A DNA stretch of 64,000 nucleotides from Cellulomonas sp. PhB143 (lineage in GTDB: Bacteria; Actinomycetota; Actinomycetes; Actinomycetales; Cellulomonadaceae), in NCBI RefSeq assembly GCF_003752595.1, contig NZ_RKIJ01000009.1:310001-374000 (forward strand), written 5' to 3'. Below are positions 39,602-50,302 of this stretch, one piece after another. The notes under the pieces are model-generated. The model searched no databases. It was not told the origin of the DNA and saw only the letters and a program-made list of their open reading frames with translations. Position 1 is the stretch's first letter. Each line of letters opens with the position of its first letter. The position numbers were made by a program, and so were the translations under genes.

Positions 39602-40108
39602 ATGGAGACCAGCCCGCGCCGCGACGACGAGGTCGACCGCATCGTCGCCGCGTGGCGGCGCGAGCGGCCCGACCTCGACGTCGAGCCGCTCACCGTGTTC
39701 TCCCGCGTGAGCCGCCTCGCGCGCCACCTCGACCTCGCGCGCCGCGCCGCCTTCGCCCGCGGGAGCCTCGAGACCTGGGAGTTCGACGTCCTGTCCGCGC
39801 TGCGCCGCGCCGGCGACCCCTACCGGCTCTCCCCCGGCGCGCTCATCACCCAGACGCTCGTCACCAGCGGGACGATGACCAACCGCATCGACCGCCTCGA
39901 GACCCGCGGCCTCGTCGAGCGGCACCGCTCCCCCGACGACCGCCGCGGCATCCTCGTCGAGCTCACCCCCACCGGGCGCACCGCCGTCGACGCCGCGATG
40001 CGCGACCTGCTCGAGGTCGAGCACCAGGTCCTCGGCGTGCTCAGCCCCGCGGAGCGCTCGGACCTCGCCGACCTGCTGCGCGTCGTCGGCGGGCAGTTCG
40101 ACGACTGA
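39602..40108 (+). CDS. MarR-family transcriptional regulator
   Basis: A 168-residue regulator. The winged helix-turn-helix spans about residues 55-125: LETWEFDVLSALRRAG, the recognition segment TSGTMTNRIDRLETRGLVER and the wing HRSPDDRRGILVELTPTG. ATG 39602 is the natural start. Two putative operator boxes lie directly upstream. It is followed within a few bases by an MFS transporter gene in the same direction, an arrangement typical of a ligand-controlled efflux or uptake unit. Confidence 0.92.
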   Translation: METSPRRDDEVDRIVAAWRRERPDLDVEPLTVFSRVSRLARHLDLARRAAFARGSLETWEFDVLSALRRAGDPYRLSPGALITQTLVTSGTMTNRIDRLETRGLVERHRSPDDRRGILVELTPTGRTAVDAAMRDLLEVEHQVLGVLSPAERSDLADLLRVVGGQFDD

Positions 40109-40226
40109 CGCGCCCCGCCCCGCGCCGGGCCGGGCGCTCCCGCCGGGGAGCGGCCTCGGCCTGCTGCTCAGCGCCGTCCTGCTCTACGCCCTCAACCTGC
40201 GCAGCCCGCTCACCGCGCTCGCCCCC

Positions 40227-41372
40227 GTGGTCGACGACGTCTCCGGCGACCTCGGGCTCACCGAGGCCGCCGCCGGGCTGCTCACCAGCCTGCCCGTGCT
40301 CTGCTTCGCGGTCGCGACGCCGCTCGTGTCCACCGTCATCGCGCGGCTCGGCGTCGAGCGGGTGGTCAGCCTCTCGCTCGGCCTGATCGCCGTCGGGACG
40401 GTGGTGCGCTCCTCGGGCGGCTACGGGCTCGCGCTCGCGGGGACGGTGCTCATCGGCATCGCGATCGCCGCCGGGAACGTCGCCGTCCCGCTCGTCGTGC
40501 AGCGCGACTTCCACGGCACCTCCGGCACCGTCACGGGCCTGTACTCCGCCGCGCTCAACGTCGGGGCGGTGGTCACGACGGCCGCGACCGCGCCGCTGGC
40601 CGACGCCGTCGGGTGGCGCTGGGCGCTCGCCGCCTGGGCCGTCCTCGTCCCCCTGGCCTACGTCCCATGGCGGCTCGCCGTGCGCCGGCGCGCGCGCTGG
40701 CGGGCGGGCTCGCCCGAGCCCGGTGCGCGCGGGCCCGGCGTCGAGCAGCCGGGCCCCGCCCCCGCCGAGGCCGGCGACGAGTCGCCCGAGACCGCCGCCC
40801 CCGCGAGCGTCCTGCGCCGCCCGCTGACCTGGCTGCTCGTCGCGATGTTCGCCGGCCACACCTTCGGGTACTACGGCATCACGGCGTGGCTGCCGTCGAT
40901 CCTGCACGACACCATCGGCGTCGCCCAGTCCGCCGCCGGCGGCGCGGCGTCCCTGTTCAGCCTGACCGCGATCGCCGGCGCCGTCGGCGTGCCGATCGCC
41001 GCGACCCGTGGCACGCCGCCGCGCGTGACGTTCGTCGTCGTCGCGGCGCTGTGGCTCTCCCTTCCCGTCGGCCTCGCGCTCGCCCCCGCGCTGTGGCCGG
41101 TGTGGGTGTGCGCGGCGGGCGTCGCCCAGGGCGGCAACTACACGGTGATCGTCTCGGTCATCGTCCAGCGCACCGGCGACCTGTCCGCCTCGCGCCGGAC
41201 GTCGACCGCCGTGCAGTCCCTCGGCTACGTCGCCGGCGCCTGCGGGCCCGTCGCGCTCGGCGCCGTGCACACCGCGACCGGCGGGTGGACGGCGCCGCTC
41301 GTGTGCGTCGTCGGCGCGCTCGGCGCCATGACCCTCGCCGGGCTCGTGGTGACGCGGCCCGCCCGGCGCTGA
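40227..41372 (+). CDS. MFS transporter, CynX/NimT-like
   Basis: A membrane transporter of at least 381 residues with about 11 visible helices and the MFS family pattern (LTSLPVLCFAVATPLVSTVIARLG; later WLPSILHDTIGVAQSAAGG). It is similar in style to cyanate/2-nitroimidazole CynX transporters. GTG 40227 is the first standard start in frame, but the same frame is clearly coding upstream (LLLSAVLLYALNLRSPLTAL), giving the expected first helix. No ATG, GTG or TTG precedes it in frame, so the true start may be a CTG near 40165, or the N-terminus may be damaged. It probably shares a transcript with marR. Confidence 0.85.
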   Translation: MVDDVSGDLGLTEAAAGLLTSLPVLCFAVATPLVSTVIARLGVERVVSLSLGLIAVGTVVRSSGGYGLALAGTVLIGIAIAAGNVAVPLVVQRDFHGTSGTVTGLYSAALNVGAVVTTAATAPLADAVGWRWALAAWAVLVPLAYVPWRLAVRRRARWRAGSPEPGARGPGVEQPGPAPAEAGDESPETAAPASVLRRPLTWLLVAMFAGHTFGYYGITAWLPSILHDTIGVAQSAAGGAASLFSLTAIAGAVGVPIAATRGTPPRVTFVVVAALWLSLPVGLALAPALWPVWVCAAGVAQGGNYTVIVSVIVQRTGDLSASRRTSTAVQSLGYVAGACGPVALGAVHTATGGWTAPLVCVVGALGAMTLAGLVVTRPARR

Positions 41373-41399
41373 GACGTCGTCGGGCACCCGCGCCCAGGC

Positions 41400-42704
41400 T
41401 CAGGGGCGGCCCATGCCCACGTACCGCCACCCGGCGGCGCGCCACGCGTCGCGGTCGAGGACGTTGCGGCCGTCGATGATCGTGCGCCCGCGGGCCAGCT
41501 GCCCGACGGCGTCCGGGTCCAGCTCGCGGTACTCACGCCACTCCGTCACGAGCACGACGAGGTCCGCGTGGCGCAGCGCCTCGTCGGTCTGGCGCGTGTA
41601 CAGCAGCTGCGGGTGGCGGGCGGTCGCGTTGTCGATGCCCTGCGGGTCCGTCGCGACCACCTCGGCGCCCAGGCCCTTGAGCCGCACGGCGACGTCGAGC
41701 GCCGGGGAGTCGCGGACGTCGTCGGACTCCGGCTTGAACGTCACCCCGAGGACAGCGACCTTCTTGCCGAAGACCGAGCCGCCCAGGGCGTCCACCGCCA
41801 TGTCCACGACGCGCTCGCGGCGGCGCAGGTTGATCGCGTCGACCTCCGTGAGGAAGCGCAGCGACTCGCCGCGGCCCAGCTCCTCCGCGCGGGCCGTGAA
41901 CGCCCGGATGTCCTTGGGCAGGCAGCCGCCGCCGAACCCGACGCCCGCGTCCAGGAAGCGCCGCCCGATCCGCGCGTCGTGCCCCAGCGCGTCCGCGAGC
42001 TGCGTGACGTCCGCGCCCGCGACCTCCGCGATCTCCGCCATCGCGTTGATGAACGAGATCTTCGTCGCGAGGAACGCGTTCGCGGCCGTCTTGACCAGCT
42101 CCGCCGTCGCGAGGTTCGTCACGAGGCGGGGCGTGCCCGCCGCGATCGCGTCGGCGTAGACCTCGTCGAGGAGCCGCACGACGTCGTCGGCCTCCGCGGG
42201 GTCGGCGCCGTAGACGAGACGGTCGGGGCGGATCGTGTCGTCCACCGCGTGGCCCTCGCGCAGGAACTCGGGGTTCCAGGCGAGCAGGGCGCCGGTGGCG
42301 CGGACCCGCCCGCCGAGGTCCGCGGCCGTGCCGACCGGGACGGTGCTCTTGCCCGCGACGAGGTCGCCCGGGCGCAGGTGCGGCAGCAGGCCGTCGACGG
42401 CGGCGTCCACGTGCGAGAGGTCGGCGCCCAGCCCGGTGGTCGACTGCGGAGTGCCGACGGCGAGGAAGTGGACCGCCGCGCCCGCGACGTCGGCCACGTC
42501 GGTGCTGAAGCGCAGGCGGCCCGTCGCGCCCGCGGACGTGAGGACGTCCGCGAGCCCCGGCTCGTAGAACGGCGGCTTGCCCGCGGCGAGGTGCTCGACC
42601 TTGTCGGCGTCGACGTCCACGCCCACGACCTCGTGGCCGAGCTGCGCCATCGCGGCCGCGTGGACCGCACCGAGGTACCCGCACCCGACGACCGAGATCT
42701 TCAC
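41400..42704 (-). CDS. UDP-glucose/GDP-mannose 6-dehydrogenase family
   Basis: A 434-residue NAD-dependent dehydrogenase. The N-terminal Rossmann motif is VVGCGYLGAVHAAAMAQLG. The catalytic cysteine is near residue 260 in GFGGGCLPKDIRAF. The C-terminal UDP-binding domain contains FKPESDDVRDSPAL. It most likely converts UDP-glucose to UDP-glucuronate (Ugd), a donor for acidic polysaccharides, although it is not clustered with the EPS genes. ATG 42704. It is convergent with the MFS gene across a 27-bp gap. Confidence 0.9.
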   Translation of the reverse strand: MKISVVGCGYLGAVHAAAMAQLGHEVVGVDVDADKVEHLAAGKPPFYEPGLADVLTSAGATGRLRFSTDVADVAGAAVHFLAVGTPQSTTGLGADLSHVDAAVDGLLPHLRPGDLVAGKSTVPVGTAADLGGRVRATGALLAWNPEFLREGHAVDDTIRPDRLVYGADPAEADDVVRLLDEVYADAIAAGTPRLVTNLATAELVKTAANAFLATKISFINAMAEIAEVAGADVTQLADALGHDARIGRRFLDAGVGFGGGCLPKDIRAFTARAEELGRGESLRFLTEVDAINLRRRERVVDMAVDALGGSVFGKKVAVLGVTFKPESDDVRDSPALDVAVRLKGLGAEVVATDPQGIDNATARHPQLLYTRQTDEALRHADLVVLVTEWREYRELDPDAVGQLARGRTIIDGRNVLDRDAWRAAGWRYVGMGRP

Positions 42705-42766
42705 GTGCCGAGCCTAGGGACGCCGGTGGCGCGGGGCCAGGGCCGTGACGACAGTTCGCCCGGAGT

Positions 42767-44779
<2,013 letters not shown>

Positions 44780-44839
44780 CGGGCTCCGTCCGTGGGGTGG
44801 GGGTCGCTCCCCGGAACGATACGCGGCCGCGCGGCCGGC

Positions 44840-45811
44840 TCAGTCGCGCGCGCGGCTGACCTGGGTCACCACGCGCGCCCCGTGCACCGGGCCCGCCGCG
44901 TGGTGCACGGAGTCCGCGACGCCGGCCGCCGCCCACGCGTCCGCGAGCGCCAGGGCGTGCTGCCGGTTGCGCCCCAGCGCCGCCACCGTCGGCCCGGAAC
45001 CGGAGACGACGACGCCCGCCGCCCCCGCGCGCTCCGCGAGCGCCACGGTCTCGGCCAGGTGCGGCGCGAGGTCGAGCGAGGCCTCCTCCAGGTCGTTGTG
45101 CAGCGCGCGGCCCACCGCCTCGGCGTCCCCGGCGCGCAGCGCGGCGAGCAGCCCGGCGTCGTCGTCGGGGCTGACGTCGTCCCGCCCGCCCGCGCGGGCG
45201 TCGAACGCCGCGTACACCCCGGCGGTGGAGAGCCCCTCGTCGCGGACGGCGAACGCCCAGTGCAGCTCGCCGCGGGTCATCGCGGGCGTGAGCAGGTGCC
45301 CGCGCCCGGTCCCGACGGCGGTGTGGCCCAGCAGGCCGAACGGGACGTCGGACCCGAGCTCGCCGGCGAGCTCGAGCAGGTCCTCGCGGGCGACGCCGGC
45401 GCTCCAGAGCGTCTCGCACGCGAGCAGGGTCGCCGCGGCGTCGGCGGAGCCGCCGGCCATGCCGCCGCCCACGGGCACGCCCTTGGCGATCTCGATGCGC
45501 ACGTCCGCCGCGATGCCGGTGCGCTCGGCCAGCAGCGCCGCCGCGCGCCAGGCGAGGTTCTCCTCGCCCGTGGGGACGACGTCGGCGTGCGGGCCCCGCA
45601 CCGCGAGCGAGATCCCCGCCCCGGGCTCGGCGACCGTGACGCGCACCTCCTCGAACAGCCCCACCGCCTGGAACACGGTGACGATCGGGTGGTAGCCGTC
45701 GTCCTGCACCCGCCCGACGCGCAGCGACAGGTTGACCTTGCCGGGCGCCCGGACGAGGACCGACGGCGCCGGGACGGGGGCGAGCGGGCCGCGCCGCCCG
45801 GCCACGCTCAT
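44840..45811 (-). CDS. ispE: 4-diphosphocytidyl-2-C-methyl-D-erythritol kinase
   Basis: A 323-residue GHMP kinase of the MEP isoprenoid pathway. It phosphorylates CDP-ME at the 2-hydroxyl with ATP. Motifs: [12 protein letters not shown], the glycine loop [18 protein letters not shown], and the GHMP C-terminal [25 protein letters not shown], a substrate-binding loop, is intact. ATG 45811 overlaps the rsmA stop by ATGA, the usual actinobacterial rsmA-ispE coupling. Confidence 0.95.
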   Translation of the reverse strand: MSVAGRRGPLAPVPAPSVLVRAPGKVNLSLRVGRVQDDGYHPIVTVFQAVGLFEEVRVTVAEPGAGISLAVRGPHADVVPTGEENLAWRAAALLAERTGIAADVRIEIAKGVPVGGGMAGGSADAAATLLACETLWSAGVAREDLLELAGELGSDVPFGLLGHTAVGTGRGHLLTPAMTRGELHWAFAVRDEGLSTAGVYAAFDARAGGRDDVSPDDDAGLLAALRAGDAEAVGRALHNDLEEASLDLAPHLAETVALAERAGAAGVVVSGSGPTVAALGRNRQHALALADAWAAAGVADSVHHAAGPVHGARVVTQVSRARD

Positions 45812-46692
45812 GCCTCGCGCGGTCCGGGCCCCGCCGAGTCCCCGAGGGCCTCGGCGATGCGGGCGAACTGGGCGATGTCGAGCCGTTCCCCGCGCAGCCC
45901 GGGGTCCACGCCCGCGGCCTCGCAGGCCGCCTGCGCCGCGGCCGGGCCGCCCGCGATCCCGGCGAGGGCCGACCGCAGCGTCTTGCGGCGCTGGGCGAAG
46001 GCGGCGTCGACGACGGCGAAGACCTGCTCGCGCGTCGCCGTCGTCGGCGGCGGGTCGCGGCGCTCGAGGTGCACGAGCGCGGAGTCCACGTTGGGCACCG
46101 GCCAGAACACGGTGCGCCCGACGGTCGCGGCCCGGCGGGCGCTCGCGTACCAGGCGGCCTTGGCCGACGGCACGCCGTACGTGCGGCTGCCAGGGCCGGC
46201 CGCGAGGCGGTCGGCGACCTCCGCCTGGACCATCACGAGCACCGTCCGCAGCGACGCGAAGCGCTCGAGGAACGTCAGCAGCACCGGCACGGCCACGTTG
46301 TACGGGAGGTTGGCCACGAGCGCCGTCGGCGGCGGTCCGGGCAGCGCGGTGACGTCGAGCGCGTCGGCGCCCACGACCTCGAGGCGGTCCGCGAGCTCGG
46401 GCCGCAGCTCGGCGACCGTGCGCGGGAGCTGCTCCGCCAGGGGCGGGTCGATCTCGACGACGACGACGCTCGCCCCCGCGTCGAGCAGCCCGAGGGTCAG
46501 GGAGCCGAGGCCGGGGCCGACCTCGACGACGCGGTCGCCCGGCCCGACGCCCGCGGCCCGGACGATCTTGCGGACCGTCCCGGCGTCGTGCACGAAGTTC
46601 TGCCCGAGCGTCTTGGTGGGCCGGATGCCGAGGCGCCCCGCGAGGTCTCTGATCTCGGCCGGGCCCAGGAGCCCGCCCGCGGTGTCGGTCAT
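45808..46692 (-). CDS. rsmA: 16S rRNA dimethyladenosine transferase (KsgA)
   Basis: A 294-residue SAM-dependent methyltransferase that dimethylates A1518 and A1519 of 16S rRNA. It shows the family start [13 protein letters not shown], the SAM loop [15 protein letters not shown], and the catalytic [12 protein letters not shown]. The C-terminal helical domain follows ([12 protein letters not shown]). ATG 46692 lies 24 bp after a strong hairpin that separates it from the rpf gene. Confidence 0.96.
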   Translation of the reverse strand: MTDTAGGLLGPAEIRDLAGRLGIRPTKTLGQNFVHDAGTVRKIVRAAGVGPGDRVVEVGPGLGSLTLGLLDAGASVVVVEIDPPLAEQLPRTVAELRPELADRLEVVGADALDVTALPGPPPTALVANLPYNVAVPVLLTFLERFASLRTVLVMVQAEVADRLAAGPGSRTYGVPSAKAAWYASARRAATVGRTVFWPVPNVDSALVHLERRDPPPTTATREQVFAVVDAAFAQRRKTLRSALAGIAGGPAAAQAACEAAGVDPGLRGERLDIAQFARIAEALGDSAGPGPREA

Positions 46693-46715
46693 GGGGCGAG
46701 CCTACCGACCGGACG

Positions 46716-46755
46716 CCGCACGGGGCGGCCCCTGCGAAGGGACCGCCCCGTGCGG
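46716..46755 (-). terminator. hairpin terminator after the Rpf-like gene
   Basis: An 18-bp stem (ccgcacggggcggcccct with its near-complement, one G-T type mismatch) and a 4-base loop gcga. It lies 67 bp beyond the Rpf-like stop and just before the rsmA start. No U-run follows, as is common at high GC. Confidence 0.7.
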
Positions 46756-46821
46756 GTGGTGCGCCGGCGTCGTGCCGGTCGTGCCTGCGGCCGCGTCGGC
46801 CGATCGATCGTCAGCCGCGCG

Positions 46822-48165
46822 TCAGCCGAGGCCGAGCTTGGCCGAGCACCCGGGCCACTGGCCCCAGCCCGACTGCGCCTGCAGCTTCTGGGCGAGGCGC
46901 GTCTGCTCCGCGGCCGAGTTCTCCGAGGGGAGCCCGGACCCGCCCATGGCGTGCCAGGTCTGCTCGGTGAACTGGTACAGGCCGTAGAACCCGTTGCCGG
47001 TGTTCGTCGCCGGGTTGCCGCCGGACTCGCACTGGGCGAGGGCCGCCCAGACGCTGCCGGACGGCGCGCTGCCCAGGTCCTTCGAGGACGAGGACGACGA
47101 GGACTTCGACTCCGAGGAGCCGGAGTCGCTGTCGCTGTCGCTGTCGCTCGAGCTCGACGACGAGTCGGAGTCCGAGGAGCTCGAGGTCTTCTCGGGCTCC
47201 GGCGCCGGCTCGGGCTCGGGCGCCGGGCGCTCCTTGGTGCCCTTGACCAGCACGCGGTCCACGGGCTTCGTGGTCTCGCCGCGGGAGACGAGCTCGGTCG
47301 ACTCGACCTTGCCGTCCACCCGGGTGACCTTCTTGACCGTGGTGTAGACGCCGTCCTTGCCGGCGGTGCGCTCGGTGACGTCGAGGTCGGAGTAGCGGTT
47401 CGAGTCCTCGACGGTCTTCGTGTCGAAGTCGACCGGCTTGGTCTTCTTCTCGTTCTTCACGGTGACGCGCTCGACGACCAGCGAGACCGCCGGGTCGGCG
47501 CTGTCGTCGCGCTCGACGTGCACGCGGTCGAGGGCGCCGAGCTTCACGCCCTGGGCCTTGAGGACCGCGTCGACGCCCTTGCTGCCGTCGGCGACGGTGG
47601 TGGTCTTACCGTCGACGACGAGGTTGACGGGACCGTTCGTGTCGAGCTGCAGCGGGAGGGCGGTGCGGCCCTCGGCGCCGCCGCGCGAGGCGACGAGCGC
47701 GACGTCGCCGCCGCGGGAGGCGAAGGTGTCGAGCGCCTGGTCGGCGTCGAGCGCGGTGGTCCAGACCTTCGCGGCCTTGCCGTCCGTCTCGAGCGTGACC
47801 TGCTTGCCGGTGCGGACGACGACGTCGCCGCCCTCGTCGAGCGACGCGCCCTCGCCGGGGGCGACGACGTCGTGCGGGCCGACGTGCACGCCCTGCTCGG
47901 CGAGGAGGCCGTCGACGGAGCCCGCGAAGGTCGCGACGTGGGTCTGGGTGCCGTCGACGTCGAGCGTGACGGACTTGTGGGCGTCGGCGAAGGCGACGGA
48001 TCCGGAGGCCACGACCGCCACGGCGGCGAGGCCGGCCACGAAGGGCCAGCGGCGGCGACGCTTGGTCTCGGCGGGGGCCGCGGCGGGCGCCGCTGCTGCG
48101 GCGCCGAGGTCGAGGGGCTGGGTCATGGGGGCGCCGTCGTTCGCGCCGTCGAAGGAGTTGCTCAC
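46822..48165 (-). CDS. resuscitation-promoting factor (RpfB-like) with Ser/Asp spacer
   Basis: A 447-residue cell-wall protein. An N-terminal membrane anchor (RRRRWPFVAGLAAVAVV) leads to DUF348 repeats and a G5 domain (RVTVKNEKKTKPVDFDTKT...VKGTKER). A Ser/Asp-rich spacer of about 50 residues (SSSSDSDSSSSSSDSDSDSD) follows. The C-terminal Rpf domain has the transglycosylase-like Glu in AQCESGGNP and WHAMGG. Rpf proteins cleave peptidoglycan to revive dormant cells. GTG 48165 is preferred; GTG 48222 and ATG 48126 are alternatives. Third of three related genes in a row. Confidence 0.9.
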   Translation of the reverse strand: MSNSFDGANDGAPMTQPLDLGAAAAAPAAAPAETKRRRRWPFVAGLAAVAVVASGSVAFADAHKSVTLDVDGTQTHVATFAGSVDGLLAEQGVHVGPHDVVAPGEGASLDEGGDVVVRTGKQVTLETDGKAAKVWTTALDADQALDTFASRGGDVALVASRGGAEGRTALPLQLDTNGPVNLVVDGKTTTVADGSKGVDAVLKAQGVKLGALDRVHVERDDSADPAVSLVVERVTVKNEKKTKPVDFDTKTVEDSNRYSDLDVTERTAGKDGVYTTVKKVTRVDGKVESTELVSRGETTKPVDRVLVKGTKERPAPEPEPAPEPEKTSSSSDSDSSSSSSDSDSDSDSGSSESKSSSSSSSKDLGSAPSGSVWAALAQCESGGNPATNTGNGFYGLYQFTEQTWHAMGGSGLPSENSAAEQTRLAQKLQAQSGWGQWPGCSAKLGLG

Positions 48166-48384
48166 ACGGTTCCAGTCGTCGGTGGACCCGGGCACGGCAC
48201 CCGACGACGCTCGTGGCGTCACCCTCGCCCCGGGGGGCGTGACGACAGCGGTGTCCGCTGCCGTCCTGGGTCTCGGGCTACCGATCCGGTGGCCTCGCCA
48301 CGGCTGCCCTCGAGGGGCCGGGACCGTGACGGTCGTGGTGCAGAGGTCGGTGCTCGACCGCTGCGCTGTCGCTACGACCAGAGC
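48166..48384 (-). promoter_or_regulatory. long 5' leader of the Rpf-like gene (about 210 nt)
   Basis: Between the predicted promoter and GTG 48165 lies about 210 nt of untranslated sequence with several GC hairpins and no gene that I can support. Actinobacterial rpf genes often have c-di-AMP (ydaO) riboswitches, but I do not see the core GGGGTGAAT, so this is reported only as a leader. Confidence 0.45.
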
Positions 48385-48413
48385 ACCGTAACCGATTCGT
48401 TATCGGGCGCCAA
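48385..48413 (-). promoter_or_regulatory. sigma-70-type promoter of the Rpf-like gene
   Basis: On the reverse strand TTGGCG and TACGGT are separated by exactly 17 bases. The TANNNT -10 fits the actinobacterial consensus. The sister gene at 48520-49998 has TTGGTC-17-TACGGT and the third has TACCGT, so the core is shared. Confidence 0.55.
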
Positions 48414-48519
48414 GCCCTGGCACGGTATTCTGGTCGGTTCGTACGGGAAGGTCCGCAAGGCGTGCAACGTCGGGTTTCCCCGACTTGGGCGGACCAGGGA
48501 TCGTTGGATCAGCGCTGGG

Positions 48520-49998
48520 TCAGTACCAGCCGTTGGCCTGCGAGTGCGCCCAGGCGCCGCACGGCGAGCCGTAGGACGAGGCGATGTAGTCCAGGCCCCA
48601 CGCGATCTGCGTCGCGGGGTTGCTCGACCAGTCGGAGCCGGCCGAGGCCATCTTGCTGCCCGGCAGGGACTGCGGGATGCCGTAGGCGCTGCTGGACGGG
48701 TTCGCGGCGTGGGTGCTCCACCCCGACTCGCGCGTCCACAGGTTGTCGAGGCAGTCGGCCTCGCTGCCGCCCCAGCCGCGCGAGGCGGCCATCGAGCGGC
48801 CGAGGGCCTCGTTCGCCGTCGGGGTGTCGACCGGGCGCTTCTTGGTGCCCTTGGACACGACCTCGTCGACCGGCTTCGTCGTGACCTTCGAGGAGACCTT
48901 CTTGCGGTCCGTGACCTTGCCGTCGACGCGCGTCACGGTCTCGACGGTCGTGACCTTGCCGTCCTTGCCGTCCTTCGTGACGACCGGGGACTGGTCGGTG
49001 TACCGGTCGGGGTCGGAGACCGTCTTCGTCTCGTGCTCGACGCTCCGCGTGCTCGACTCGTCCTTCACGTCGACCCGCTGCACGACGACGGAGACCGCCG
49101 GGGCAGCCTCGGAGGCCTTCGCGTCCGTGGCCTTGGCGTCCGCGGCCTTGGCGTCGGTCGTCGCGACCGCTTCGGCCGCCTTCGCGTCGGTCGTCGCGAC
49201 CGCGTCGGCCGCCTTCGCGTCGGTCGCCTTCGCGTCGGTCGCCTTCGCGTCGGTGGCCTTCGCCTTCGCGGCGGCCTTGGCCGCGGCCTTCTCGTCGGCG
49301 CGCTCGACGACGACGCGGTCGTCGTCGTCCACCTTCACGCCCGCGTCGGCGAGCGCGTCCTTGACGTCGACGGACCCGTCGGAGACGGTGCGCGCCTTGC
49401 CGTCCGCGACGACCTCGACGGGCGCCGTCGTGTCCAGCGGGATGGACAGCGCCGTGCGGCCGCCGGACGACGAGCGCGAGGCGACGAGGCTGACGTCGCC
49501 GCCCGTGCGCGCGGAGAGGGTGTCGAGCGCGTGGTCCGCGTCGGTCGCCGTCGTCCACACGTCCTCGTTCTTGCCGCCCGCCTGGACGGTGACCTTCTTC
49601 GCGGTGCGCACGACGACGTCGGCGCCGTCCTCGAGCTGGCTCGCCGGGGCGGGCGCGACGACGTCGCGGGTGCCGGGGTGGACGTCCTGCGCCGCGAGGA
49701 GCGCGTGGACGTCGTCGGCGCGGGTGCTGACCTGCGTGACGGACCCGTCCACGTCGAGCGAGACGGTCTTGGCGCCGCCCGCGTAGGCGACCCCGCCGGT
49801 GACGGCGACCGCGACGGCGGTCGCGGTGAGGGTCAGGGGCAGGCCGCGCCGCCACAGGGGCCGGCGCGGCGTGTGCGCCGCGCGGTACGCGACGCGGGTC
49901 TCGGTGCCCGGACCGGCGGGGGCGGTGAGGCCGGAGGTGGTGGTGGGCTGGGCGTCCCGCTCGGTCGCGGGCACGGTGGCGTCGTTCGAGGGCGTCAT
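48520..49998 (-). CDS. Rpf-like cell-wall protein with DUF348/G5 and SLT-like C-terminus, repeat linker
   Basis: A 492-residue secreted protein. The N-terminal cytoplasmic segment and anchor (LTLTATAVAVAVTGGVAYA) precede DUF348-type repeats. A low-complexity Lys/Ala/Thr/Asp segment (KATDAKATDAKATDAKAADA and further units) links to a G5-like domain (VDVKDESSTRS...SKGTKKR). The C-terminal domain has a catalytic-type Glu in LWTRESGWSTHA and ends AWAHSQANGWY; it looks like a lytic transglycosylase of the aggregation-promoting-factor type, not a canonical Rpf domain. ATG 49998. It is paralogous to both neighbours. Confidence 0.85.
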   Translation of the reverse strand: MTPSNDATVPATERDAQPTTTSGLTAPAGPGTETRVAYRAAHTPRRPLWRRGLPLTLTATAVAVAVTGGVAYAGGAKTVSLDVDGSVTQVSTRADDVHALLAAQDVHPGTRDVVAPAPASQLEDGADVVVRTAKKVTVQAGGKNEDVWTTATDADHALDTLSARTGGDVSLVASRSSSGGRTALSIPLDTTAPVEVVADGKARTVSDGSVDVKDALADAGVKVDDDDRVVVERADEKAAAKAAAKAKATDAKATDAKATDAKAADAVATTDAKAAEAVATTDAKAADAKATDAKASEAAPAVSVVVQRVDVKDESSTRSVEHETKTVSDPDRYTDQSPVVTKDGKDGKVTTVETVTRVDGKVTDRKKVSSKVTTKPVDEVVSKGTKKRPVDTPTANEALGRSMAASRGWGGSEADCLDNLWTRESGWSTHAANPSSSAYGIPQSLPGSKMASAGSDWSSNPATQIAWGLDYIASSYGSPCGAWAHSQANGWY

Positions 49999-50119
49999 GG
50001 GGTGGCTCGTCCTTGCATCGGCGGCCGGAGGGCGCCGTGCGCCACGTCCGGAGGTACCGCGGCGTCTTGGGGCCGCTGACACAGGGGCGGGGTGTCCGCA
50101 CTTCCTGCGCTCGCCGACG

Positions 50120-50148
50120 ACCGTAATCGTCCCGTGACCATCGACCAA
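50120..50148 (-). promoter_or_regulatory. sigma-70-type promoter of the second cell-wall gene
   Basis: On the reverse strand TTGGTC and TACGGT are separated by 17 bases, leaving a leader of about 115 nt before ATG 49998. The same -10 (TACGGT) occurs before the Rpf-like gene. The 49999-50302 interval otherwise holds no gene I can support. Confidence 0.5.
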
Positions 50149-50302
50149 GGACGATGCCCGCTTTTCACCGAGAGCGCACAACCCCTCTCCCGGGGGTCAC
50201 CAAGCGGCGTGAGCCGGGCCACATATCACACCTTGGTCCTTCGTGCGACCCGTCGCATCTGGCGGGACCTGTGCACGCCGGGATCAGTGCCGGCGGCGGT
50301 GG

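Noticed and set aside
48166-48384. A ydaO (c-di-AMP) riboswitch in the rpf leader
   Set aside because: The location is right for the family, but I could not find the conserved GGGGTGAAT and GGGGAACC-like cores by eye. A covariance-model search would decide.
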